Shown piece after piece: positions 48,701 to 60,126 of a DNA stretch of 64,000 bases; position 1 is the first letter of the stretch, and each line of letters starts with the position of its first letter. The stretch comes from Lottia gigantea (taxonomy: Eukaryota > Mollusca > Gastropoda > Lottiidae). The stretch covers positions 1,751,213 to 1,815,212 of the forward strand of contig NW_008709614.1 of assembly GCF_000327385.1 (NCBI RefSeq), in the 5' to 3' direction. The translations under genes and the position numbers were made by a program. A model generated the notes under the pieces. That model ran no database searches, was not told the DNA's origin, and saw only the letters and a program-made list of their open reading frames with translations.

Positions 48701-51700
48701 TGTTATGATCAAAGGGAGAAAAAAGAGAGAATCATAAGAAATTCTTAATGCAGCACTCTAATTAAATATTATATATTTATTATACTCAATATCTATTTCT
48801 ACATTTCTTCAATATTGCCTAATGACCACCTGGTATTCGCTCATTCCTTTTTGCTCATTTCCAGAGACAAATTTGAACTATATAATATTGCTCTCTGCAG
48901 GATCAAGTAGGCAAGAAAAAAAAATGTGTACATTTAAAGGAAGTGCAAATGGGCTGAATGTTAAACAGGACAATGTCCTTTTGTATTTGACCTAATTCTG
49001 ACCCATGTAAAATAAAGAGTTATTATTATTATTATTAATAAAAGGTATGACAAACTTTTAACACACTGAAAATAGAGAACATTAGTTGAAAGAATGTTAG
49101 GTGAAAACCTTGACCATTATTTTTCAAAAAAATATAAAATGAGTTGAAATTTTGAGCAAGATCATTTCAAAGAATAAATTGACATATTCGAAAAATATCT
49201 ACAAAAATACAACTACAAGTGCAGCAAAACACTAAATGTGCTTCTATTGTATAAGCAGTGTATTGTCATAGTCAGCATACCCTGTCTCATTCGTAACATA
49301 TTAGCTAATCTTAGTTGTTCCATGAGTTTTGTTTCACGGTCATCAGTCTCCTGATCTGATGGTATTTCTAAAGCTGAAATAGCAACATAAACTGAAACAT
49401 TTTTTAAAACTATGATCTTCATAAGGATTGTTATTGAAAAAAACTGCTGAAGATGCAAGATAACATTTCATTGCTCCAAATATTTTCAATATGGAACAGT
49501 TTTGTTTCTTCACATAGTTTGACCATGCCACCATTATCAAAAGAGAAAATAGTTGACTCCAAGGCTATTGTATTTTGTTGATACTTTTTTTAGTTTGTGA
49601 AAAACACTAAATTTGTTGACATTACCTCTATCATAAATCTGCTGCATTGTAGACAACATTTGAGCTTTTAATTCATTCTGTGTAATTTCTGAACCCACAA
49701 TAAGGTCAATGTTAGCTAATTTTCCTGGAGTTTCTGGTGGGGAGTAATAAATCTCTGTTGGTGCCATAGAATATTCTGATTCCATATCAGACAGCTGAAA
49801 AATATCATCATAAATTTCCTTATTTTCTTACGTACATGTCAATTTTTGATGTTTTAAAATTGGAGTGTGAGTTTCCCTGCTATTTTCAACAGATAGCATA
49901 TATCTCATTAAAGCTATTTTTATTTTTCATGCAATGTTCTTAATACATTCCAAGCCTTGATTTGTCTAACTGATAAATATTGGCCAATTAAAGCAACATA
50001 GATCTTGATCATCAAAGAAAAAAACAGCTATATATCTATTGTTAAAGCATAGATAATTTTTATTGGACATGATAAATTTTTGCCAAGCCTACCTCCAATT
50101 CTTCTTCTGAAGACGATTCCCATAGAGGTTTTCCTTCCAGGAAATCTTTAGAAAATTCGATTTCATATGGAATCTGGAAAGAAGAACACAAATTTGTTTC
50201 CAGATAAAATAAAATTGTGAAACTTTTGTAGGCATATATCTTAAAATGATAAAAATAAAAATAAAAGACTTACAAGATATTGGTCCAGGTCTATTGGATC
50301 TGGATCCGATCCAATTCCTTCAAATTTGACAGCAGGGTCTTCATATATTATAGATTCTACAGAAATAAAAAAACATGATATATTAATATATTTTGTTATA
50401 TAATACATAGCGTATAATTATTACAGTTAAAACAAACAACTTTCACCATGGCCATTAGATATAAATATCTTATACAAAAACATACCATGATCAAAATCAT
50501 CTTCTTCACCATCAAATTTTAAATGAGGACATACTGAAAAATATATAAAATCATTGAACAAGAACTAATAAATAGATATATTAAAGGTTATACAGATCAT
50601 TTTTCTATTATAAAATCATGTCTTTACTATAACCTCAATTTATGGGAAATTCAAAAGCCTTACACATGACCCTTAAAGTTTGGGACCAAGAATAACTCAA
50701 AACAAAATTTAAATTTGAAACTTTCAATAATGAGTTAGGCTTGTTTTGTTCAATTAGTCTGCCAGGCCAATCTTTATGATGAAGGAACAGTATTTACAAG
50801 AGTTCTCATAATTAAAGCTTTTGTTCGTTTCTTTAATTTTGCAGCCTTCATACAATCTCTTAACAAAACATTATTGACCACTTACTATGTTTATGATCTA
50901 TATAAAATATATGGTTCTTGAAGCCAACAACTAGATCAGCTTTGTTGTTTAGAAATAGAGCTGAACTTAGAGAATCATCTAACATTATTTCAGTTAATAA
51001 ATATCTTTCTTCATCCCAGATTTTAATAGCACCTTCCACACTGAAATAAACAATGTACATTAAGCTTTTATAATGACACAGATTGCATAAACTTTATTTT
51101 TTTTTCATATCAGAAATGTGAATTTGCATATTTCAGGGATAAGCACCGATCAGAAAGTTGATCAGCAATAACAATTCAAACTTAAATAAGTTTACAATCT
51201 GTTACAGTTTGTAGAATATTGGAAATGGAAAGCATGCATTAAGTTGGATGGTCATTCAATCAGCCACAAGACATAAATATTTCTTTATGTGCTTCTGGTG
51301 CTTGATTTGCAAAACATTCCACCTAACTATGTATATAGCATTACCTACCTACAAGAACAGAGTAGTTTCATACTAGGGGAAGAATCTAAACAAATAATAC
51401 ATTCTAAATGTTCTGGTCTTTTATAAATATCTACAACTTCTTCATAATCTGGTACAGCTGAAATTTTAATAGAAATATTAATAATATTAAACTAATAGTT
51501 TCAATATGTCCAATTTTTGATTATGAAGCATTAATTAGAAATTAAAAATGTACTCATATCAATAATATGATTGAAAAATCTTGTGACTATGAAAAATATT
51601 TCATCTAAAGCAATAGTTCAAAGACATTATATGGTAGCAAACATTATTCACTTGAAGGGGTTGTAGAGAGGGGACACTAATATCATTGATTTATGCCATT

Positions 51701-54700
51701 CCAATTTTCAAGAAGACATATATCGCAGATGTCTGACTGAGAAGTAGAATGTTGAAAATTGATGGTATCAGTGTCCCTAGGATATAGAATAGAAAACCTC
51801 TTTACAATCCCTTTAACAGTCCATTTAGTCATAATATACTCACATCTAAGTTTATAGTAACCATTATCAGGTGGTATTATAGCTTGTAATCTATAGGTAT
51901 TTAAACAACCACTTTCATGTCCAGTTACAAATAAATCATTCTAAAATAAAGAAAAAAATATAATTAGTCTTTAATTATTGTCTTTACAATCAGAAATTGA
52001 ATTTGTCAACAAATCTTGTTGTTTAGATTTTAGCTTCAAACAAGAAAACTAGAAAAGAGAAAGTCCAGCTATCAACTTACCATTCTAGTATAATCTACCA
52101 AGTCTAATGGACAGTAGACTTCATATTGTAAATACAGATTAGGTAGAGACCAGATAAATATCTGTGTTAAATACTTTAATCTACTCATAGTTATCAATGT
52201 ATTATGAACAACATCATGAGACATCTGAACAATCTACAACAACCAAAATAAATATAAATCTTTTCATTCCATCAAAGGCCATTAATATGTTCTGGAAGTC
52301 ACATGTCAACTTTACGATAAAAGATATTTAAAAAATATTTAGCAGGCTCATCTATTTTATTTCAAACATTTCGAACTATAAGAGAATATATGGTAGACTA
52401 AGGCTCAGACTTGTTTTGTCCATTGTTGCGCAAGCGTAGCACTTAACAGTCAACATGACAAAATCACTCCTTGTAATTTTTGATTAAAACAACTCCATTA
52501 TCTGCAATCAGTATTGCATACACACTAAGTTCACACACGCATACCGATGCATATACACCTCCACTTAGCTCACAAAAGGAATCTGGGCACTATACTTTTT
52601 ATTTTAACTGCATTAAAGGCCATTGTAATGAAGATATCAATAAATTTGATTGCACATACACATTTCATCTTGAAGTCATACTTTTACTTTTCTCTTTGCG
52701 ATTAACATATCATTATTCAACAATTCTGACTGACTGTTTTAAAATGCATGAATGAAAAACTTACAGGATCTTTTGAAGCTTTGAATTCCATGTATTTTTG
52801 GCCTTTCACTACAGGATCCATAAAAAATATTCTTCCATCCTGAAAATATTTAAGGTAACAAAGAGCTGTACCATACAATATATTGTCAATGTCTGAAATG
52901 TTTAATTGGAACATTCTTCAAAATACGAGACTTCATCGATTAGTTCTTACATTCTAACTCTAGAAATCTAGATATCAGTAATATTAGGAAGACAGATCTT
53001 ATCAGAAGTTGATCAATACCAATGGTAATATTAGTACAAATATCAACACCAATAGTAATATCAAAACTACTAGTAATATCAATACTACCAGTCATACCAA
53101 TATCAATAGTAGTATCAATACTAATAGTAATAGCAATACCAATAGTAATATCAATAGTACTAGTAATACCAATAGCAATACAAATAGTAATACCAACAGT
53201 AATATCAATACTACTAGTAATACCAATATCAATACTAATATCATTACAAATAGTAATAGCAATATCAATACCAATAGTAATATCAATACCAATATCAGTA
53301 TCACAGCAAATAGCAATATCACTACCAATAGCAGTATCAATAACAAAACCAAAAGTAATATAATAACAAATAGTAATATCAATACTGATAGTAATGTTCA
53401 TACAAACAGCAATATCATTGCCAAATGCCAATAGTAATATCAATACCAATATCAGTATCACAGCAAATAGCAATATCACTACCAATAGCAGTATCAATAA
53501 CAAAACCAAAAGTAATATAATAACCAACAGTAATATCAATACTGATAGTAATGTTCATACAAACAGCAATATTATCAATATCAATAGCAATACCAATAGT
53601 TATATTAATATCAGTGTCAATAGTAATATCAAGGGTATATATTCCTACCTCCATTCCTAGCAGTAAAAATGTTTGTCTGGTAGGACAGGCTTCACCTTCA
53701 TCAGATAACATAACTAACATAGAATTTAATAAACATACACAATAGCACACAGTCATAGTTTCATTACCAGAACCATTTTCTGTAGCTCGAAATACAGCAT
53801 TAACTTCTTGTGTATTGTAAAAACTGAAATGTAATTTATCATGCAAAACGAAGTTTCATTTTTCATCTACATCACTTGCCAACCAAAGTAAAACATCTAC
53901 ATTTAGATCAATGTATTAATGCAGGGCTTTTATCTTTCTATTACCCCTTTCAGGATCCTTGATCCCCGTTAAATTCTTACTATTTCATGACTTTTTCTTA
54001 GGTTTTCGCAGCACTTTTTTCTAAACTAGCCCCACAGTTGTGACCCTCCATTTGTGAACACATATATAAAAGGATGATGGTTTGAAAAAACTAAAGGAAA
54101 TCACCTAGAAGATGTTCCATTATTAACATTACTATCTATTATCTTATGTCTCTTCATTATATAGGGTATCTGTAATTCACGGATATTCCATACTGCTATT
54201 CTACATGAGGGATCAGTTCTGAAAAAACACAACTCAACATCAAAGATAGGATTTTGTATATCTTACAGCTTTGCAGATTACTTCTTCTACTATATACTAA
54301 AAGAAAAAAAAAACGCTTCATAACACTTAAGCCAACCTACCTGGTTGTATAAACCCAAACTTCATTCGTTTTACTCTCGTTTTTATCGATCAACAGGAAT
54401 GCCAAGTTAAATTCTCTACTGTAACATAAACTAGAGATCTCTTCTAGGGGAGATAAATCTGGTGGTGGTAGTATTGTTGATAAATTTTTATGACTTTTTC
54501 TAGCAAATAATCTCACACTAAAATATAATTTAAATTATTTCGTATAAAAGTTAACATAAAAGACAAAAATAAAACTTGTACATTTGCAAATTTTTACATG
54601 CTCTTGTTACTTTGTATTCAAATATTCAATATTTAATCATTCTTCATTATATCATTTTGGTACAAACCTATTGTCATCCCCAACTGTCAAAATTCTTGTT

Positions 54701-57700
54701 GTTTTATTTTGACAGCCAACTAGAGACATCTTGGTTAATTTACTTCTAGCTGTACTCCAATACTCGTAGAAATAGTTCAATGACCACAGAGTTAGATGTC
54801 TAGATGTACACATATACAGTTTCTCATCATCAGTTAATCCCATCCATAATATACCCTCTGATGATACAACTAGACTGAAATAATGTGTCAATTTCAGTAT
54901 TTGAGGTAATTTCTTACCTTGAATAGGATTTGAACTCATTGCACCTAATCGCCTAGGAGACATTTTAAGGATAAAGTCAAATAAATATCTTTTTATATAG
55001 TTTGAGCTATCTATATAACTTTTCAGAAATTAAATTCAAAATTCAAAACTGCACACCAAACTGCTAATGACACCTGGCACATTTCTATCAGTTGCACTAG
55101 AACAGGTCTCAGGATTATATGATCTTCTATCATAAGCTGCTAAACTGGATCTTAGAATATGGCTCATTACAAGAAGAATCTATTTTGCAAATGCAATTCT
55201 TATCTTACAATGTCAGCAAAAATGTACCTGTAAAGCGGTTCTAGAGTTTCTAAAGACCACATTCTAATGGTACCATCTAATGAGCTGGTGATAATTATAG
55301 AAGAGTTGTCTGGATGTATCATTAGATTAGTTACAGCTCTAGCATGACCACGAAATGTATGAACTAATCCTCCAGTCATACTCCAAACTTTCACTGAAAA
55401 AAACCCACACATATTTATTTTCATAAAAAATATGGTTCAAAATTAGTGCAGATTACCAAAAATTATATTTGACATTGACAGGTACAGTGGAGCCGTGTTT
55501 ATCCAGTTGCCGATAATCTGGAAACCCCGATATCCGCACGCTTTTTACTGGGAACGGAATATTTCCTATGTAAAAGTAACCGTTAATCCGGTGCTCCGGT
55601 TTCCGGTTTCGCACAGCTGTGATTGGGAACCAATTATCAAATTCTATAGTAAATAGTATTCATCATCCAGTCGCGTTTTACTGTGAGTTCTTCTAACTGG
55701 CTTCTGGATTGGCGGTAATTTTGATATCGCGTGATTGTTGTTTAATAAATCTACAAGCCTGACATTCACCTTTCATTCAAAGACATTCCTTAAAATACTC
55801 CTTTTTGGTTCACTGCTTTAATGATAAGTCTGCATAATAACTAATAAATGCATAAACTAAACAGTTATAATCATAACACAAATTAATATCACCTACCAAA
55901 ACAGTCAATAGATGAAGTAACCAGAACTTTAGCTGATTGTGAATAACGACATCCAGTTATTGTTTGTTTGTGAGCTCTATTAAAAACAAACATACATCAG
56001 TATATAATTTGTTTTTATAAATAATTTATTTCAATACCCAAGTTTTACTGTTTCAAGAAGCAATTATACAGTAGGGGTGAATTTTTGTCTATAAATACTT
56101 CATGATCAATAACACTCTAAATCTACTTCATATTACTGACTGATTGAGAGCGCTTTCAATGCTTGTGATAAACAATAAATTACAAAATCTGTTGTGTCTT
56201 CCAACCAGAAACAAAGGGGAACAACTTCATAAAATCTAAGAATACCTTAGTGGGCATATTGTACTTACTTTCTAAATCTGAAGAGCACTTTTCCTTCAAA
56301 ATTATACACATTTAAATCTGTATCAGAACAACAATACAGATGACCTAATTCTGAATCTAGTTCAACACGTTTGACCCAACTTCCACCAACCTCTGGTAAT
56401 TCATATCTAAAATATTCATAAACACAATATTGATTACTGTTACTAGTGAATCACTGGCTTTTATTTATGACATTTTCTATTATGTCAATGATTTACATTT
56501 ACCAATAACATTTACAAATTTAAAATGATTTTAAAGAAATTATTATTGACTATAGAAATATTAAAGCAGAACCTAAAGTTTTTTAGGTCTACAGTTGATG
56601 TATTGAGCACTATTTTAACAGTGAAAAAAATGTTATTTTCAAAATGTCTTACTTTAGAGTGAGTCTGTAGTTTGCCATTGGTTTAAGGTTATTAAAAACA
56701 TTTTCAGACACTTGGTGAAATGTCCAGAACTATATCATAGGAAATAAAAAAGGATAAAGAGATATGATAAATTTCAGTTATTGTTAACATAACATTTGTT
56801 GAAAACATAATTGTACTTGATAGTTTCCAGAGAAAGAACAGTCTTGATAAATGAGTTCATCAATTGAATAGAAATATAAGAATATGCAGACTGATATAAC
56901 ATCCTTATCAAGTGAACGTAATTATGATATGAACATATTTATAAATATAATACTAGAATGAACAACATCATTGTGACAGAATACAGAATAACAAGGAAAT
57001 AAGAATGAAATTGAAATATTTCTAAATTAGTTTACCTTTGTTCCCCCTACCCCACCAGTTATCAGTTCATCCTTAGCAGGGTTAAATAACATGAATAATA
57101 TACATCTTAAATCAGCACACACAGAATATGTTTCTTCAAAATCACGATTTAATACCTGCAATAAGTATAAAACAGATATAATGATCTCTTTGACAGATAC
57201 TCTAAATTCTAGGAGAGACTATGAGTAATAGAATCAAAGTTATGATAATACCTGCAATGATTAAAACTTTCTTTATTATGAAGGGTCTTCTTCACATTAT
57301 CGGTGAATTTAAAGCTAGGTCAATTGAGGACAAAATAGGTAACTGAATTTAACTTTAATAGTAAAATAGTAGGCTACTTTGCAAAGATTTTAATTCGAAA
57401 TGATTGATTTTATTATATATTTTAAACATATGAAACACATGAAAATGCATATAGTTTAACAAATCTCCATGATTTTGTGGTAAAAATAAAATGAAAATAC
57501 CTTCAAAGAAAAATCTTTGGTCAGCACAAAATAACAGTTAAATTTTCTCACATATATAATATGAGTAAATAATCTATACTGGTATTTAGCAAAACATAAT
57601 GCTCTGGAAACTAAAAAACAAAAGGAAATCTTATAATCTCTATTTAATCAATGAAAGCAAGGTAATGGGTAATTGTCTATCATATCTCATTACTAAACTT

Positions 57701-58678
57701 TATTCTGTCAAATAAAATGGATTATAACTACTTCCTCCTGTTCAACAATCTTTCTTACTTGGCTAAACAGTTCTTGCCCAATTATTGACTATCAAAGTCG
57801 TTTAACTTTACAGTAATATTCAATTACTTGTGGAATAGTTCAATTATCCACATGCGTTATGTTAATTAAAATTCTGGGACAAAATATTGTTCATTTTTTA
57901 CACACCTCTTTGATTGACAGCATCTCTCTTCCATGTAGTTATTCCCCTTCCATCGATTAATATAAATTGTCTCATTCTTCCATTGTATGCCACTGAATCA
58001 AAAAATGTAAAAATATATTCACACTATTTGATTTATAAAATTTTTGCCCCACTTTGGATAAGTGACAAAACATGGTACAAATTCGGAACAAAAAAAAACC
58101 AGAGAAATATCAGAATATTGAGTTATAATATTGATAAGACCATCCTATTGTAAAATTTGGTACCTATCTTGATATAACCTATAATTCTGTAATAATGAAA
58201 AATTGTCATAACTTGTAGGCCTATATAAGATAATGTTTGGTCGACTATAGTGAATACCAATGAAGCATAGATCTTAGAACCAGTTATCTGATTCTTAACA
58301 AAGACTAACAAATTTGAAAATTATAATAAATCAATAATAATAATGAAACAATAATTTACCTCCGATAATGTCTGTATTTTTCTGGCCGTGGTCATAAGAA
58401 GCTCTAGGTTGAATATCATACGGTATATTAGTATAGTGATCAGATATCTGAAGAATCTCTTCTTCAGTTGCACAACTTAAGATAGATGATGAGGAATTAC
58501 GTTTTTCTAAATTATATTTAATATTTTCTGTTATCTGATTGAATATTGGATCTGATTGTTTTGAATCAACTTCATCTTCCACCTTGTTTTCTTTTGTGTT
58601 CTCCTCAGTTTCTGCATTATTTTCAGTCTTACTGTTTGTTTCATCATAATCTACTCTAGTAATTCTTATTTGCGCCAT
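36723..58678 (-). CDS. Very long WD40-repeat protein with charged C-terminal tail (WDR87/WDR97-like?)
   Basis: About 38 exons, all minus strand, run without a break from ATG at 58678 (MAQIRITRVDYD) to the stop at 36723. The N-terminal half is a set of WD40 repeats; the centre is acidic and lysine-rich and disordered; then come coiled-coil-like (RMQKELRAHEAALKRKQKE) and basic Ser-rich exons; the end is a conserved-looking block (FPMLGNKVYEHFEGMIVRHR). WD40 repeats followed by a long charged tail recall WDR87/WDR97, which are thought to be ciliary or sperm proteins. I infer this from architecture only and could not recall an aligned sequence. Part of one or more exons may be hidden in the gap at 43443-44420. 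Introns host a SINE, three tandem arrays and a transposon fragment. Two adjacent genes instead of one cannot be fully excluded. Confidence 0.75.
39365..39665 (+). repeat. 'gggcaataactc' repeat, two units and terminal block
   Basis: In an intron of the WD40 gene. Two units carry 'caataactcatattcaat' and 'aagaacaagggcaataactc', each with 'tctgattttcaatag'. It ends with 'catgtgggcgtataaaaat', the same block that ends the copy at 4660-4712. This supports a defined right border for the element. Confidence 0.7.
43079..43346 (+). mobile_element. tRNA-derived SINE, copy 2
   Basis: The head 'gctgtggctccatgagttag' (A box) is followed by the B box 'ggttcaatcct' and the same body as copy 1 ('gacatggaaaaagca', 'ctggatgggacaataaa', 'aggcccc'). 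It has a longer tail ending in 'catttcattttt', a weak ATTT-type tail. It lies in an intron of the WD40 gene, opposite to the direction of transcription and about 20 bp from the next exon. It appears complete. Confidence 0.8.
43443..44420. other. Assembly gap (978 Ns)
   Basis: Unknown sequence. The right edge starts inside a 48-bp tandem array, so the gap is probably a collapsed or unassembled part of that array. The left edge cuts the exon reading GTLSNDEEIDD, so its acceptor and possibly further coding sequence are missing. Confidence 0.95.
44421..45510. repeat. 48-bp VNTR at the gap edge, with 96-bp dimer structure
   Basis: About 22 copies of a 48-bp unit starting 'cttgtactgtatctagagaa' and including 'catttattacttattgtatc'. 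The first eight visible copies are identical. Later copies alternate 'tactg' and 'tattg', making a 96-bp dimer, and the last four decay. On the plus strand the unit reads as 16 codons (CTVSREINHLLLIVSS) with no stop to 45526. The minus strand, which the host gene uses, has stops, so the array is intronic. Confidence 0.95.
46312..46364. repeat. Decamer tandem repeat forming a 3' splice site
   Basis: Nearly five copies of 'aaataacagg'. On the minus strand they read (cctgttattt)n and end in 'ctgttatttacag' at the acceptor of the exon 46183-46311 (NVVRKQKDIQKK...). The repeat therefore supplies the pyrimidine-rich stretch and the AG. Confidence 0.8.
53005..53640. repeat. AAT/ATC-rich low-complexity array with a 157-bp internal duplication
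   Basis: Units of 6-12 bp built from 'agtaatatcaataccaat' fill an intron of the WD40 gene. A segment from 53277 to about 53420 is repeated at 53434 with an offset of 157 bp and few differences. The array is stop-free for long stretches on both strands (Asn/Ser/Ile/Thr on plus, Leu/Ile/Val on minus) purely from composition. Confidence 0.9.
55489..55740 (+). mobile_element. Possible pogo/Tigger-type (Tc1-mariner) transposon fragment
   Basis: A 'TA' is followed by 'cagtggagccgtgtttatcc', close to the CAGTnnAnCCTCGnTTATCCGG termini of pogo-like elements. Internal 'gataatctgga' and 'gttaatccggtgctccggt' are in the same style. GC content exceeds the surroundings. I could not find the opposite end or a transposase frame, so it is a fragment or a MITE. 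It sits in an intron of the WD40 gene. Confidence 0.45.
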
Positions 58679-60126
58679 ACTTTTATAAACTGTCTTAGTG
58701 TCTTTTCTATTGAATTTTTTTATTCATTTTTTGATCTCATCAGTTAACAGTATTATTCCTTTCCTAATTTCATACACTTTCATAATTTTTTTCATTTCTA
58801 ATTACTTTGTTCACATCTTGGTACCCTTACAGTACTCTTCACTAAAAAGACACAAATAAATAGAAGTCTTCTAATGATAGTTAACATTGATAAATTGATC
58901 AAAATTGTCATAAAAATGACCCACTGAATGAACATAAATGGTAATCTAACATACTTTTGGAGGTCATTAGTAAAATACACAGGATTATTATTAGTTTAAG
59001 CCTTTCCTAATCTTTTGGGATTAAGCTTATAGTAACTGAAAGATATGTTCATTATACATTGATGATTTTTCCTCTTATAACTAACTAACTAAGTTTAGGC
59101 TATGCATAAACAAAATATAACATATCATAACGTCTCTCTCTCCTTGGCTAACACACTTCCCTCAGAGATATTTCACTCAAAAATGTCTTGAATGTGCAAA
59201 TTCAAACTGATCTATGTAAAAGCAAATTCCATAAAAACATGTGACCAAATCAAAACTGACGATTTTACAGGAGAGAATTTTCATCAAACCTGATATTTTT
59301 ATGAAACCATAGACATTTTAAAAGACGTGATATTTGTAGAACTTTGACAGAGTAAAAATTTGATGGAAACAGTTCAATTTTAAGTGTACTAAGGTAGGTA
59401 GGTAGTTCTCACAGTTAACTAATATTGGAATGAGTTGTGTTAGGCATGGCCCTAGACTGATAATCATATATTATAGACTACATGATCAGGAGCACACATT
59501 TAATGACTTATCATTTTGACATCTTTAATGACAAAAATAAAGGTACGATACTATATAGGACGATATGGCCATGGGTATCTAGGTGAATTAATACTCTCTA
59601 CTCTTGGGCATGGGGCTAGTTTTGAAATATATACCATTTACATCACACTGTAGGCATACATTGTATAAAACAACGAAACTGTGTGCAATTATATGTTTGC
59701 TGACAATGTCAGCCATTTGTTTACATCTAGCAACCATACAGCGCCTAGTCTCTGACGCCAAGACTATTCCTGTCGACACCGTGCTTGGCAAAGAGGTACT
59801 GGATGATAAAGGCTATACAGCGCCCTCTTGTGGTAAGGTGCCCATTGCCCAACTCTACGCTTTATCCAGACCACAAAAACAAATTAGTTCTACTTCTTGG
59901 GTAGGCACTATATTCTATAACATTTTGACACATGTATGTATGCATGTAGCCTACTAACCAATATCCTATTATTGGTTTCTGAGTGTTTTCTCATTATTCT
60001 ATGGATATATACTTATTTGGGCAGAACGTCATTTCAAAACAAAAGTAGTGTGAAAGACGTTTTAGATCTACGTCATTTGGCGCCAAAAACAAGTCTTTTT
60101 CCAGAGATGCTTAATGACGAAGAAAG
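58679..60126. other. Divergent intergenic region, WD40 gene / Ig gene
   Basis: A 1.45-kb space between the start codons of two divergently transcribed genes; it must hold both promoters. A frame at 59604-59957 (MGMGLVLKYIPF) covers a slightly GC-richer part with 'acagcgccctcttgtgg' but shows no domain. No repeat is shared with the rest of the window. Confidence 0.4.

Larger units (their letters stand above)
36723..50175 (-). other. Middle and C-terminal exons of the long WD40 gene
   Basis: Approximate exons: 50090-50175, 49620-49797, 49275-49376, 48036-48242, 47607-47688, 47156-47229, 46713-46905, 46183-46311, 45648-45942, 43368-43442 (running into the gap), 42333-42533, 41133-41320, 40885-40960, 39794-39848, 39136-39217, 38803-38942, 37760-38350, 37325-37467 and 36723-36922. 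Features are the acidic ESSSEEELE and SDSDNDNDDDS, basic KKRVTKRKRPKQGQK, and MRPKSSKSIPSK. Mean exon size is small and all GT/AG borders fall on the minus strand. Intrinsic disorder is expected over most of it. Confidence 0.7.
50270..58678 (-). other. N-terminal WD40 exons of the long gene
   Basis: Exons I could place (approximate unless the splice sites were read): 58360-58678, 57906-57992, 57500-57610, 57036-57155, 56652-56729, 56267-56405, 55895-55979, 55228-55396, 54665-54950, 54340-54520, 54105-54218, 53650-53824, 52765-52905, 52070-52235, 51843-51940, 51350-51460, 50880-51045, 50484-50535 and 50270-50357. The clearest WD40 unit is 55228-55396 (VKVWSMTGGLVHTFRGHAR, then SSLDGTIRMWSLETLEPLY). 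Others show GAIKIWDEERYLLTE, NDLFVTGHESGCLNTYRL and CRIAVWNIREL. There are probably two beta-propellers' worth of repeats. The acidic first exon precedes the propeller. Confidence 0.75.

Noticed and set aside
52940-53846. Frames rich in Asn/Ser/Thr (plus) or Leu/Ile/Val (minus), resembling membrane or asparagine-rich proteins
   Set aside because: Pure composition effect of the AAT/ATC array; only the 53650-53824 part is a genuine WD40-gene exon.
59604-59957. 117-aa frame as a secreted or membrane protein
   Set aside because: No domain, no splice support, and it lies between two divergent promoters; hydrophobic start looks accidental.
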